Below, piece after piece: positions 57,098-64,000 of a DNA stretch of 64,000 nucleotides. The DNA is taken from positions 153,961-217,960 of the forward strand of contig DATFBM010000012.1 in NCBI GenBank assembly GCA_035253825.1, read 5' to 3'. Source of the stretch: JACCTH01 sp035253825 (GTDB taxonomy: Bacteria; Actinomycetota; Acidimicrobiia; Spongiisociales; ZC4RG35). How positions within the stretch are numbered: the stretch's first letter is position 1; each line of letters starts with the position of its first letter. The position numbers and the translations under genes are program-made. The notes under the pieces are model-generated. The model had not been told where the DNA came from and made no database searches. It was given only the letters and a program-made list of their open reading frames with translations.

Positions 57098-58108
57098 GTG
57101 CATAGGTACATCGCACGCCGTCTGCTGGCTCTCCCCTTCGTCATCCTGGTCGTGAGCCTCCTGGTCTTCTCGATGACCCGGCTGGGAGGCACCACGATCG
57201 GCCCCTACCTAGAGCCGGGAATGACCGACGAGGAAATCGCCGCCCTCGAGGAGCGGTTCAACCTCGACGAGCCGGTACCCATGCAATACCTGGCGTGGCT
57301 CGGTGGGGTGGTTCGGGGAGAACTCGGCTGGTCGGCCGTTGCTGTCTCGCCGGTGGTAGACGTGTTCCGGTCCCGGATTCCAGCATCGTTCGAGCTGGGA
57401 GTGGCGGCCGCTTTGTGGGCAGTCACGCTGGGGATCGGGTTGGGCACCTTCTCGGCCAGACGTCGCAACAAGCTGTCCGATCAGCTCACGAGTGTTTTCG
57501 CCGTTGGTGGGGCCAGCATGCCCACCTTCTGGCTGGGGATCGTCCTCCTCATCATCTTCTGGTCCTATCTCGGCTGGTTCCCCCATGGAAGGTCCGATTT
57601 TCGGATCTGGGCCAGCATCCCCCATCCCACCAACTTCTACGTCATCGATTCGATCCTCGCCGGCAGCTGGGCCGGCCTCAAAGACGCAGTTTGGCACCTG
57701 GTCCTGCCGGCCCTCACCCTGGGCTATGGGGCGGTCGGCATTGTGACCAGGATGATGCGCTCTTCGCTCCTCGAGGAGATGGGCAAGGACTATGTGGACG
57801 CGGCACGGGCCCGTGGCCTCCCCGAGCGACTCGTGGTCCGTCGTCATGCCCGCCGCAACGCCTTCATCCCCACTGTCACGGTGATTGGTCTCTCGATCGG
57901 GATCATGTTCGAGGGAACGGTGGTAGTAGAGACAATTTTCGGCTGGCCCGGGCTCGGCAGTTGGATGGCCGACTCGGTCCTGAGCGGTGACCAAGCCACC
58001 ACGCTCGCCTTCGTCATCTTCACCAGCATCCTCTTCCTCTGCATCAACCTCCTCGTCGATGTCACCTATGGGTATCTCGACCGCCGCGTGGTACTGAGGA
58101 AGACCTGA
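57098..58108 (+). CDS. ABC transporter permease, DppB/OppB-like
   Basis: A 336-residue inner-membrane permease of the peptide/opine importer family. Opening MHRYIARRLLALPFVILVVSLLVFSMTRL is the usual first helix. About six helices follow. The EAA loop that docks to the ATPase is GKDYVDAARARGLPERLVVRRHARRNAFIPTVTVIGL near residues 229-265. It starts with GTG after a GGAGAA ribosome-binding site, and its partner gene begins three bases after its stop. Confidence 0.94.
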   Translation: MHRYIARRLLALPFVILVVSLLVFSMTRLGGTTIGPYLEPGMTDEEIAALEERFNLDEPVPMQYLAWLGGVVRGELGWSAVAVSPVVDVFRSRIPASFELGVAAALWAVTLGIGLGTFSARRRNKLSDQLTSVFAVGGASMPTFWLGIVLLIIFWSYLGWFPHGRSDFRIWASIPHPTNFYVIDSILAGSWAGLKDAVWHLVLPALTLGYGAVGIVTRMMRSSLLEEMGKDYVDAARARGLPERLVVRRHARRNAFIPTVTVIGLSIGIMFEGTVVVETIFGWPGLGSWMADSVLSGDQATTLAFVIFTSILFLCINLLVDVTYGYLDRRVVLRKT

Positions 58109-58110
58109 CC

Positions 58111-59040
58111 ATGTGGTTTCAGTCGGTTCGTACCGAGACGGCACCCCGGGTGCTCCGAGACACTCCCACCAGGGTCAAAGCCCGTCGACTGTGGGCAACC
58201 ACCAGAGAGGTTTTCAGCCGTGGAAGTACGGCCTTTGGAGCCACCCTCATCGTGGTCATGCTGACGATGGCGATCTTCGCTCCCTTGATCGTGGACGTGA
58301 ACCCCCGCGGCGCCTATCAGATGCCTCGCGACCTCTCCGCGGTTGCGGTCCCCCCGGGTACAGAAGGTCACCCTCTCGGAACGACCCGACTCGGTGGTGA
58401 TGTCCTCTATGGCATCGTCTGGGGAGCCCGGCTGTCCTTGCAGCTGTCGCTCTACGTGGTGGCCGGAGCCGTGCTCATGGGTCTGATCGTCGGCTGCACG
58501 GCCGGCATCGTCGGGGGCAAGGTCGACGCCTTTCTGATGAGGACGGTGGACGTCTTCCTCTCCATACCGACGTTGGTCTTCCCGTTGGCGATCGCGGCCA
58601 TTCTGGGACCGTCGTTCGTCAACATCGTTGTCGCCCTGGCCGCCATCATGTGGGCTCGGTACGCCCGGATCATCCGCAGCCAGATCCTGCAGGTGCGGGA
58701 GGAAGACTATGTCGACGCGGCGCGAACCATCGGAGACTCGAAGTTCGGAATCATTCGCAAAGACATCCTCCCCAACTCTTTCACCCCGGTGGCAGTCCAG
58801 GCCACCTTGGACATGGGCCACGCCGTGCTCTTGGGAGCGACACTCGCCTTTATCGGGTTGGCGGTCGCTGGTCAGGCGGAATGGGGTACTTTGGTAAGCG
58901 AGGGCCAGGCCGACATCATCGCCGGCCGTTGGTGGACTTCCGCCTTCCCCGGCCTGATGGTGTTCCTCTGGGCGCTGTCGTTCAACCTGGTGGGCGACGG
59001 CCTCCGCGACGTCCTCGACCCCCGCACCGAACGGCGCTGA
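58111..59040 (+). CDS. ABC transporter permease, DppC/OppC-like
   Basis: A 309-residue partner permease. The first ~40 residues are cytosolic; helix 1 is TLIVVMLTMAIFAPLIV. HPLGTTRLGGDVLYGIVWGARLSLQLSL near 90-117 is the family hallmark (HxLGTDxxGRD...), and the EAA loop is REEDYVDAARTIGDSKFGIIRKDILPNSFTPVAV near 196-230. No ATP-binding subunits (DppD/DppF-like) follow; a threonine synthase on the other strand ends three bases later. The importer must borrow ATPases encoded elsewhere. Confidence 0.94.
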   Translation: MWFQSVRTETAPRVLRDTPTRVKARRLWATTREVFSRGSTAFGATLIVVMLTMAIFAPLIVDVNPRGAYQMPRDLSAVAVPPGTEGHPLGTTRLGGDVLYGIVWGARLSLQLSLYVVAGAVLMGLIVGCTAGIVGGKVDAFLMRTVDVFLSIPTLVFPLAIAAILGPSFVNIVVALAAIMWARYARIIRSQILQVREEDYVDAARTIGDSKFGIIRKDILPNSFTPVAVQATLDMGHAVLLGATLAFIGLAVAGQAEWGTLVSEGQADIIAGRWWTSAFPGLMVFLWALSFNLVGDGLRDVLDPRTERR

Positions 59041-59043
59041 GGC

Positions 59044-60189
59044 TCACCGGTACTTGAGGCCGGTGCCGGTGTTGAACACCAGAACCCGGTCCTCACCTCC
59101 GATCCAACCCTGATCTTTGAGCATCACCAGCGCGGCCCACGCCGCCCCCGCCTCCGGGCAAGCGTCCACGCCCGTCGCCGCAGCCATCGCTGCTGCCGAT
59201 GGGGCGATTGACTCTTCGGGCACCGCGACGGCGGTGCCCTTCGTCTGGCGTAAGGCCCGAAGACAAAGAAAGCCGGCGATCGGGTTGGGAACTCTCAGTC
59301 CATATGCCTTGGTTTTGGGGTCGAGCCAGGGCTGAGTCTGTTCCCGACCATTTCGGTGCCCCTCCACAATCGGCGCACACCCATCCGATTGCACTGCCAC
59401 CAAGCGAGGACGGGCGGTGCCGATCCACCCCATGGTCTCCATTTCGTCGAAGGCCTTCCACATCCCCACCAGACCGGTTCCGCCACCTGTGGGATAGACG
59501 ATCACGTCGGGCAAATCCCCGTCGAATTGTTCCCAGATCTCATAACCCATGGTCTTCTTGCCTTCGACCCGGAAGGGCTCTTTAAGCGTCGAGAGGTCGA
59601 AGTCCTCCGGAGAGCGGTTCTCGCCCAGCCAACGGCCCGAGTCGGAGATGGTCCCCGGGACGAGTTCCACCTGCGCCCCATAGTGGCGGCATTCCTCCAC
59701 AAATGCACGAGGCGTGTCCTCGGGCATGGCCACCAGCACCTCGACGCCAGCGGCGGCGCCATAGGCGGCGAGAGCGCCCGCCGCGTTCCCGGCCGAAGGA
59801 GCGACCAGGCGTTTCACCCCCAAGGCGACGGCCCCTGAAACCGCCATCGACATCCCCCGGGCCTTGAAGGATCCAGTGGGGTTCCGGGCCTCGTCCTTGA
59901 CCCAGGTACTCGCGTCAGCTCGCACCAGAGGAGTCCACCCTTCGGTCAAGCTGACGGCCCCCACGGGATCGATCGGGAGCACCCCTCGGTACCTCCACAG
60001 CGACGAAACCGACCGGTCGATTATCGAGTCGGGAGCGGTGCCTGGCTCCAACCGCATGTTGACCTGCAGAGGCAGACCACATCTTTCGCAGGTGGAATGG
60101 AGCCGACCCACTTGGTGAGAAGCCCCACAATCGAAACAGGTGAGCGATTCGAGATTGGGGTTGAATGCGGCGCTTACGTGGTCAGGCAC
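59044..60189 (-). CDS. thrC: Threonine synthase
   Basis: PLP enzyme that turns O-phosphohomoserine into threonine. The protein has 381 residues. An N-terminal zinc ribbon is visible as CFDCGASH...CERCGLP (residues about 18-40). The PLP Lys is in RNPTGSFKARGMSM near 107 and the phosphate loop in YPTGGGTGLVGMWKAF. The C-terminal end, VFNTGTGLKYR, is diagnostic of threonine synthase-like members. It could be a biosynthetic paralogue or a beta-replacing/eliminating enzyme (diaminopropionate or threonine-like lyase) serving the island. GTG start; divergent from an MFS gene. Confidence 0.87.
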   Translation of the reverse strand: MPDHVSAAFNPNLESLTCFDCGASHQVGRLHSTCERCGLPLQVNMRLEPGTAPDSIIDRSVSSLWRYRGVLPIDPVGAVSLTEGWTPLVRADASTWVKDEARNPTGSFKARGMSMAVSGAVALGVKRLVAPSAGNAAGALAAYGAAAGVEVLVAMPEDTPRAFVEECRHYGAQVELVPGTISDSGRWLGENRSPEDFDLSTLKEPFRVEGKKTMGYEIWEQFDGDLPDVIVYPTGGGTGLVGMWKAFDEMETMGWIGTARPRLVAVQSDGCAPIVEGHRNGREQTQPWLDPKTKAYGLRVPNPIAGFLCLRALRQTKGTAVAVPEESIAPSAAAMAAATGVDACPEAGAAWAALVMLKDQGWIGGEDRVLVFNTGTGLKYR

Positions 60190-60227
60190 AATCGTTCTAT
60201 CAGGAGCCTCACTTTGGCAGATCGCCG

Positions 60228-61529
60228 ATGAGCGATCGCACCCGTCCCGGTCGGCGGCTCGTCGTCGATATCACCCCACTCAAGGAATCTCGCGGATTCC
60301 GGATTCTCTACCTCGGCCAGCTCCTAGGCCACTTCGGTCGTCAGGTCACCATCGTGGCGGTTCCATATCAGGTTTTCCTCATCACCGGCTCGACTCTGGC
60401 AGTCGGAGCCTTGGGAATCGCCCAGTTCATACCCCTGATGGCAGTGTCGCTGGTGGGTGGGGCGGTAGCCGATGCCTTCGATCGCCGGAAGCTGCTTTTT
60501 CTCGGCCATGGCCTGCTCGCCTTTACGGCCATCGGATTGATGCTGAACGCTTCCGCGGCCGCACCGGCACTCTGGCCCCTCTATGCGCTGAGCGCCCTCA
60601 ACGCCGCCCTCAGCGCCATCAATGGCCCCGCCCGAATGGCTGCGATTCCCGCCTTGTTGCGTCGGGAACTGCTGCCGTCGGGTTTTGCGCTCAACTCGAC
60701 CATGCACGAAGTCGCCGCCGCCGTCGGGCCCGCCCTGGCAGGAATCATCATCGCTCGCTACAGCCTCCCGATCACGTACGCGGCCGAGGCGGTGGCTTTT
60801 GCTGCCGCTGCCTTCACCCTTCTCTGGGTTGGTCCTCTCCATCCGGAAGGAGGCGGCCGCGCGGTGAGCGTGTCCTCGATCAGAGAAGGGCTCTCTTATC
60901 TAAGAGGCCAGCCGCTCCTCCAGTCGGGGTTCCTCATCGATCTCAACGCAATGATCTTCGGAATGCCTCATGCCCTGTTCCCCGCCCTCGGCACCGAGAT
61001 CTTCGGGGGCAATGCGTCGACCGTCGGCCTTCTCTACGCCGCTCCGGGCATGGGGGCTCTGATTGCCGCTCTGACTTCCGGCTGGGTGGGATCGGTTTCG
61101 CGAAGGGGCCGAGTGGTGGTCATCGCGGTGGTGATCTGGGGAATCGCCATCACCTTCTTCGGCCTCGTCAGCTACTTGCCGTTGGCGTTGGTCCTGTTGG
61201 CGGTGGCGGGTGGCGCCGACGTGCTCTCGGCGGTGTTTCGCAACACGATCCTCCAACTCGTGGTGCCTGACGCCTTGCGTGGTCGACTCTCGGCCGTACA
61301 CACCGCGGTGGTCGGTGGCGGGCCCAGGCTGGGTGATCTCGAGGCTGGTGGCGTCGCCGCCCTGACCTCGGTTCGATTCTCGGTGGTCTCCGGCGGGATC
61401 GCCTGTGTGATCGGCGCCCTGGCGATCGCCCGATTCATGCCCCAGTTGTGGGCGTACGAGGATCGGTCGTCTGTCGACCTAGCGGACGACACCTTGGAGC
61501 AGCCGGGAGACGTTTTCCCCGAGAATTAG
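60228..61529 (+). CDS. MFS transporter (enterobactin-exporter-like)
   Basis: A 433-residue major-facilitator protein with about twelve hydrophobic segments. VSLVGGAVADAFDRRKLLFLGHGLL near residues 78-102 is the A-type loop, and GPARMAAIPALLRRELLPSGFALNSTMHEVAAAVGPALAG is typical of the MFS_3/EntS group. The ATG at 60228 (MSDRTRPGRRLVVD) leaves a 38-base divergent gap to thrC; the frame continues 21 codons upstream. The 3' end overlaps the convergent amidohydrolase by 51 bases. Substrate unknown; export of an intermediate or toxic analogue is possible. Confidence 0.88.
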   Translation: MSDRTRPGRRLVVDITPLKESRGFRILYLGQLLGHFGRQVTIVAVPYQVFLITGSTLAVGALGIAQFIPLMAVSLVGGAVADAFDRRKLLFLGHGLLAFTAIGLMLNASAAAPALWPLYALSALNAALSAINGPARMAAIPALLRRELLPSGFALNSTMHEVAAAVGPALAGIIIARYSLPITYAAEAVAFAAAAFTLLWVGPLHPEGGGRAVSVSSIREGLSYLRGQPLLQSGFLIDLNAMIFGMPHALFPALGTEIFGGNASTVGLLYAAPGMGALIAALTSGWVGSVSRRGRVVVIAVVIWGIAITFFGLVSYLPLALVLLAVAGGADVLSAVFRNTILQLVVPDALRGRLSAVHTAVVGGGPRLGDLEAGGVAALTSVRFSVVSGGIACVIGALAIARFMPQLWAYEDRSSVDLADDTLEQPGDVFPEN

Positions 61530-62483
61530 CTGGCGCTCCTCATCGGAAAGCCGCGGGATGGCGTCGACCGTGTTCACCGGTGTCGGATCGCCCATCGGAA
61601 AGGGGTAGTCGGTCCCCATGACGACATGGTCGGCTCCGACGTGCTCGACGAGGAACGCCAGCGGAGAAGGATCGTGGAGCACGGTGTCGTAATAGAGCCG
61701 ACGTGCCAACTCGGACGGCGGGGTCGAGATGTTCTGGGCCGCCAGCCGAGGGACCGCATCAAAGCCCCGCTGCATGCGCCCCAGCTGATAGGGAAGAAAA
61801 CCGCCGCCGTGGACCACACAGATCACCAATTCGGGGTACCGCTCGAGAACGCCGCTGAATAGAAGGTGCGCTACAGCGATAGTGCTTTCGGCCGGGCGAC
61901 CCACCATGTTGTCGAGGAAATTGCGGGATAAGTCGAGGCCGGGGAGCGGGTCACACGGATGCAGGACGACAAGACATCTCAAGCCTGCAGCTGCTTCCCA
62001 AAAGGGGTCGAGACCGGCCTGGTCGAGGTCGGTCCCATCGACGGTGGTGGCGATTTGCACACCCGCCATCCCCAGATCTCTCACTGCGAAGTCCAACTCC
62101 CGAGCGGCGCGCCTGGGATCTTGCAGCGGGATCGTCCCCAGGGGAATCAAACGGTCCGGATAGCGACCCGCCTCGGCGGCGATTATCTCGTTGAACCGCC
62201 GCGAGTACTCGGCCCCGGCTTCGGCTTCGAGGGCGTAAGCGGTGAGGTCGATCCACCCCGAGAGCAGTTGAACATCGACTCCTGTCGCATTCATCGCCTG
62301 TATGCGCGCTTCCAAATCGCTCAGGACAGGGTTGAAAGGTTGCAGTCGCACCCGTTCGCGAATGACGGCGTATTCGCCCTTGCCATCGTCCCTTACCTCG
62401 ATGCCGAGCCGAGAGCCGTCGGACCGCAAGAGGTCGAAGAGCTCGGCGGGAATGCAGTGGGCGTGGACGTCGTATGTAATCAC
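61479..62483 (-). CDS. Amidohydrolase-2/ACMSD-like metal-dependent hydrolase or decarboxylase
   Basis: A 334-residue TIM-barrel protein of the amidohydrolase_2 family (PF04909). Metal ligands: H7 and H9 in DVHAHCIP, a barrel His in LVVLHPCDPLPG, and Asp in MGTDYPFPMGDP. A further His is in ELVICVVHGGGFLPYQLGRMQRG. Close relatives include 2-amino-3-carboxymuconate semialdehyde decarboxylase and resorcylate decarboxylases, so a non-oxidative decarboxylation is as likely as hydrolysis. GAGGAAAG precedes the GTG start. It follows the LVIVD gene by 19 bases in one operon preceded by a LacI-type motif. Confidence 0.91.
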   Translation of the reverse strand: MITYDVHAHCIPAELFDLLRSDGSRLGIEVRDDGKGEYAVIRERVRLQPFNPVLSDLEARIQAMNATGVDVQLLSGWIDLTAYALEAEAGAEYSRRFNEIIAAEAGRYPDRLIPLGTIPLQDPRRAARELDFAVRDLGMAGVQIATTVDGTDLDQAGLDPFWEAAAGLRCLVVLHPCDPLPGLDLSRNFLDNMVGRPAESTIAVAHLLFSGVLERYPELVICVVHGGGFLPYQLGRMQRGFDAVPRLAAQNISTPPSELARRLYYDTVLHDPSPLAFLVEHVGADHVVMGTDYPFPMGDPTPVNTVDAIPRLSDEERQLILGENVSRLLQGVVR

Positions 62484-62502
62484 GGCTCTTTCCTCGGCGC
62501 TG

Positions 62503-63669
62503 TCACCAGGCTGCTTCTTTCATGCGATCCGCCAAAGCTTTGTCCGGCTCGAGTATGTAGACGCCTCCATTGACTCGATCGGTGACGTACACAGCCAGGT
62601 CGTCGGATACGTAGACATCGTTTATCTGGGCGGCCAACTGGTTGGGAGGACATTCCGGGATCCAATGCGCTACTTCCACCGGCGCGTCTGCGTCCGAGAT
62701 GTCATAGACCCGAACACCGGCATTGAAGTAAGTGACAAAGACAAGCTCCTGGCTTCGGTAGCTCCCGGGACGATTCTCGTGGAGGCAATGCGCACCAAAA
62801 CGCAGCCCGCGGTCACAGAAGTCGCCTACCGGTACCGGGCATATGGAGCGAACGAAGGGGGCAGCTTCGTCCGTGACGTCGACGATCCTGACCATGTGCC
62901 GGTCTCCGTCACAACCCTCGCTGATCGCCTCATCCGTGACGACAACCAGGTTTCGATCGGGCAGCGGCAGACAGGTGTGAGTGTGTCCCCCCTCATCCCA
63001 ACCCAGCCGGGAAACCGTCTTCGGGGCGGCCCGGTCGGAGATGTCGATTATCACCATGCCCCCGTTCCAGAATCCGAGGTAGGCCCGATCGCTGTGGACC
63101 ATGGCATGGTGGACAAGCCATTCCTCGTCGGCCGGTGACTCCATCCTCTCACCCCCAGCCCGCCACATCCCGGGCCACCACCAACGACCGACTTCGGTGG
63201 GGTGGGTGGGTTCCGACACATCGACGATCAACCAAATCCGACCCGTGTAGCCGTCGGGAGTAGCCGAGATGTAGGCGAGGTCACCGCCCTCGTAGACGAT
63301 GCGATGGACACCGCGACCCCCAGTATCGAAAAAGCCGACCCGCCTGGGATCAAAGGGGTCACCAAGGTCGTAAATGGCCATACCCACCGGTGCCGGGCCC
63401 TCGCTACGAAAAAGCTCGTGGTTGGTCATGAGCAGACCTTGGGCCACCTGCACTTTGTGCGTGTGAGAACCCGGAGGGGCATCCCATTGTCGGACCACCG
63501 TCGGCGCCGTCGGGTCGGAGATATCGAGTATCGAGGTCCCTTTTCCGCTCGGCCCGAAATGGGCAACGTAGAGGACGTCTCCGAAGGGCATCACTTGCAT
63601 GCCGTCGCCGTTGCCGTTGAGGTCGGAATGCCCGACGAGTCGAAATCCAGATGTGTCCTCGGCGTGCAT
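62503..63669 (-). CDS. LVIVD-repeat beta-propeller protein
   Basis: A 388-residue protein made of repeated beta-blades of the LVIVD type: SILDISDPTAPTVVRQWDAP, AIYDLGDPFDPRRVGFFD, LIVDVSEPTHPTEVGRWWW, VIIDISDRAAPKTVSRLGW, RIVDVTDEAAPFVRSICPV and RVYDISDADAPVEVAHWIP. Each has the D-(I/V)-S-(D/E)-P core, six readable copies about 50 residues apart. No signal peptide is visible, so it is probably cytosolic. Conserved His residues (GSHTHKVQV, GGHTHTCLP, GAHCLHEN) recall selenium-binding-protein/methanethiol-oxidase-like propellers that bind metal. Function uncertain. A CAAACGGTTG palindrome lies 27 bases before its ATG. Confidence 0.88.
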   Translation of the reverse strand: MHAEDTSGFRLVGHSDLNGNGDGMQVMPFGDVLYVAHFGPSGKGTSILDISDPTAPTVVRQWDAPPGSHTHKVQVAQGLLMTNHELFRSEGPAPVGMAIYDLGDPFDPRRVGFFDTGGRGVHRIVYEGGDLAYISATPDGYTGRIWLIVDVSEPTHPTEVGRWWWPGMWRAGGERMESPADEEWLVHHAMVHSDRAYLGFWNGGMVIIDISDRAAPKTVSRLGWDEGGHTHTCLPLPDRNLVVVTDEAISEGCDGDRHMVRIVDVTDEAAPFVRSICPVPVGDFCDRGLRFGAHCLHENRPGSYRSQELVFVTYFNAGVRVYDISDADAPVEVAHWIPECPPNQLAAQINDVYVSDDLAVYVTDRVNGGVYILEPDKALADRMKEAAW

Positions 63670-63695
63670 GGCGTGTTCTCTGAAGGGCTGCTGAA

Positions 63696-63705
63696 CAAAC
63701 GGTTG
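63696..63705. promoter_or_regulatory. Candidate LacI operator (CAAACGGTTG) before the LVIVD-amidohydrolase operon
   Basis: CAAACGGTTG fits CAANCGNTTG at all eight fixed positions, and the dyad extends one base further on both sides (ACAA...TTGT). It lies 26 bases before the LVIVD start, where repressor would block transcription of the LVIVD and amidohydrolase genes, and 70 bases before the DUF222 gene on the other strand. Confidence 0.6.
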
Positions 63706-63775
63706 TACCAGGGTGCGATCTGTCGGACGAACCCCTAGAAATTGTCCCTGGCTTCCGATATCTTGGGTCGAACAG

Positions 63776-64000
63776 ATGTACGACCGGGATTCACTCTTCG
63801 ATCCGCCGATCCCACCCCTAATTCCTCGGGCCGCCCTCGAGCTTTCCCCCGGGGCCGAGCTCGGGGATCTGCTCTCCGGGGTCGATTCTCCTTCCCTCTC
63901 CCGCTACGAGCGGGTGGAGCTGATCTCGGCCTATCAGCGCCAGGTCTCCCATTATCAGGCCCTCTTCTACCGGGAGATCGCCTCCCTCTATGCCCAGGAG
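63776..64000 (+). CDS. DUF222 (13E12-type) protein, N-terminal part
   Basis: Seventy-five codons from an ATG at 63776 run open to the window edge. The stretch DLLSGVDSPSLSRYERVELISAYQRQVSHYQALFYREIASLYA matches the usual start of DUF222 proteins of Actinomycetota, where a LSxxERVxLxxAxxRxxA helix opens the domain. These proteins usually have an HNH endonuclease domain at the C terminus and occur in many dispersed copies per genome, often called the 13E12 repeat family. The C-terminal part is outside the window, so HNH presence cannot be seen. Confidence 0.75.
   Translation, partial: MYDRDSLFDPPIPPLIPRAALELSPGAELGDLLSGVDSPSLSRYERVELISAYQRQVSHYQALFYREIASLYAQE

Noticed and set aside
60189..60198. 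LacI-motif-like CAATCGTTCT between thrC and the MFS gene
   Set aside because: Matches only six of eight fixed positions and overlaps the thrC start codon; left out of the proposed regulon.
31580..63669. Mobile island signature (integrase, transposase, flanking repeats)
   Set aside because: I saw no recombinase gene, IS element or matching end repeats, and base composition looks like the rest of the window.

Overview
The window is GC-rich (roughly 60-65 % by eye) and almost completely coding; no intergenic gap exceeds about 150 bp. Gene order and protein families point to a high-GC Gram-positive bacterium of the Actinomycetota. The run lysS-coaX-panC-DUF2520-folK-folB-folP-folE-ftsH-hpt-tilS-DUF2342 follows the order I recall for Mycobacterium (lysS to dacB region). 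The absence of mycobacterial or streptomycete specialities makes a deep lineage such as Acidimicrobiia a reasonable guess, but that is inference.

Region 1 (1-31.5 kb) is housekeeping. A long minus-strand block (1-15.5 kb) holds lysS (cut by the window edge), CoA genes (coaX, panC), the folate pathway (folK fused to a membrane methyltransferase, folB, folP, folE), a first FtsH, purine salvage (hpt), tilS, a DUF2342 metalloprotease, an ECF sigma/zinc anti-sigma pair, tRNA-Thr(CGT), holB, tmk and an MFS gene. topA with a coupled small membrane protein follows on the plus strand. Then come minus-strand ispD, a methyltransferase, a histidine phosphatase, an LCP cell-wall protein and PolX. A second FtsH and an Hrq1/MrfA-type helicase lie on plus. 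A PiT phosphate transporter with its DUF47 partner lies on minus, and a TPR-adenylate/guanylate cyclase-like protein on plus. Many neighbours overlap by 1-4 bases (ATGA, GTGA, TGATG), implying translational coupling.

Region 2 (31.5-63.7 kb) is a catabolic island. It has two CocE/NonD hydrolases, two DHPON-hydrolase-like alpha/beta hydrolases, two M24 pita-bread proteins that have lost metal ligands, a creatininase-family protein and a DHDPS-family aldolase. It also has two Gfo/Idh/MocA oxidoreductases, HIBADH-like and D-2-hydroxyacid dehydrogenases, a lone CoxL/XdhA-type molybdenum hydroxylase subunit, FAD oxidoreductases, a cupin, an ACMSD-like amidohydrolase, an LVIVD-repeat protein and an oligopeptide-type ABC importer without its ATPases.

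The most interesting result is that this island appears to be one regulon. The only LacI-family repressor in the window (33305-34330) lies inside it. A palindromic LacI-type motif, CAANCGNTTG, occurs in the promoter regions at 34431, 38682, 55295 and 63696, with a 7-of-8 match at 54047 in a divergent promoter. These sites precede the HIBADH-like gene, the molybdenum hydroxylase / ten-gene operon pair, the ABC importer, the LVIVD-amidohydrolase operon and the aldolase/M24 pair. I propose a LacI-controlled system for uptake and breakdown of an unidentified compound with amide, ester or C-N linkages. The substrate cannot be read from the sequence. The window ends in the first 75 codons of a DUF222 (13E12-type) protein.
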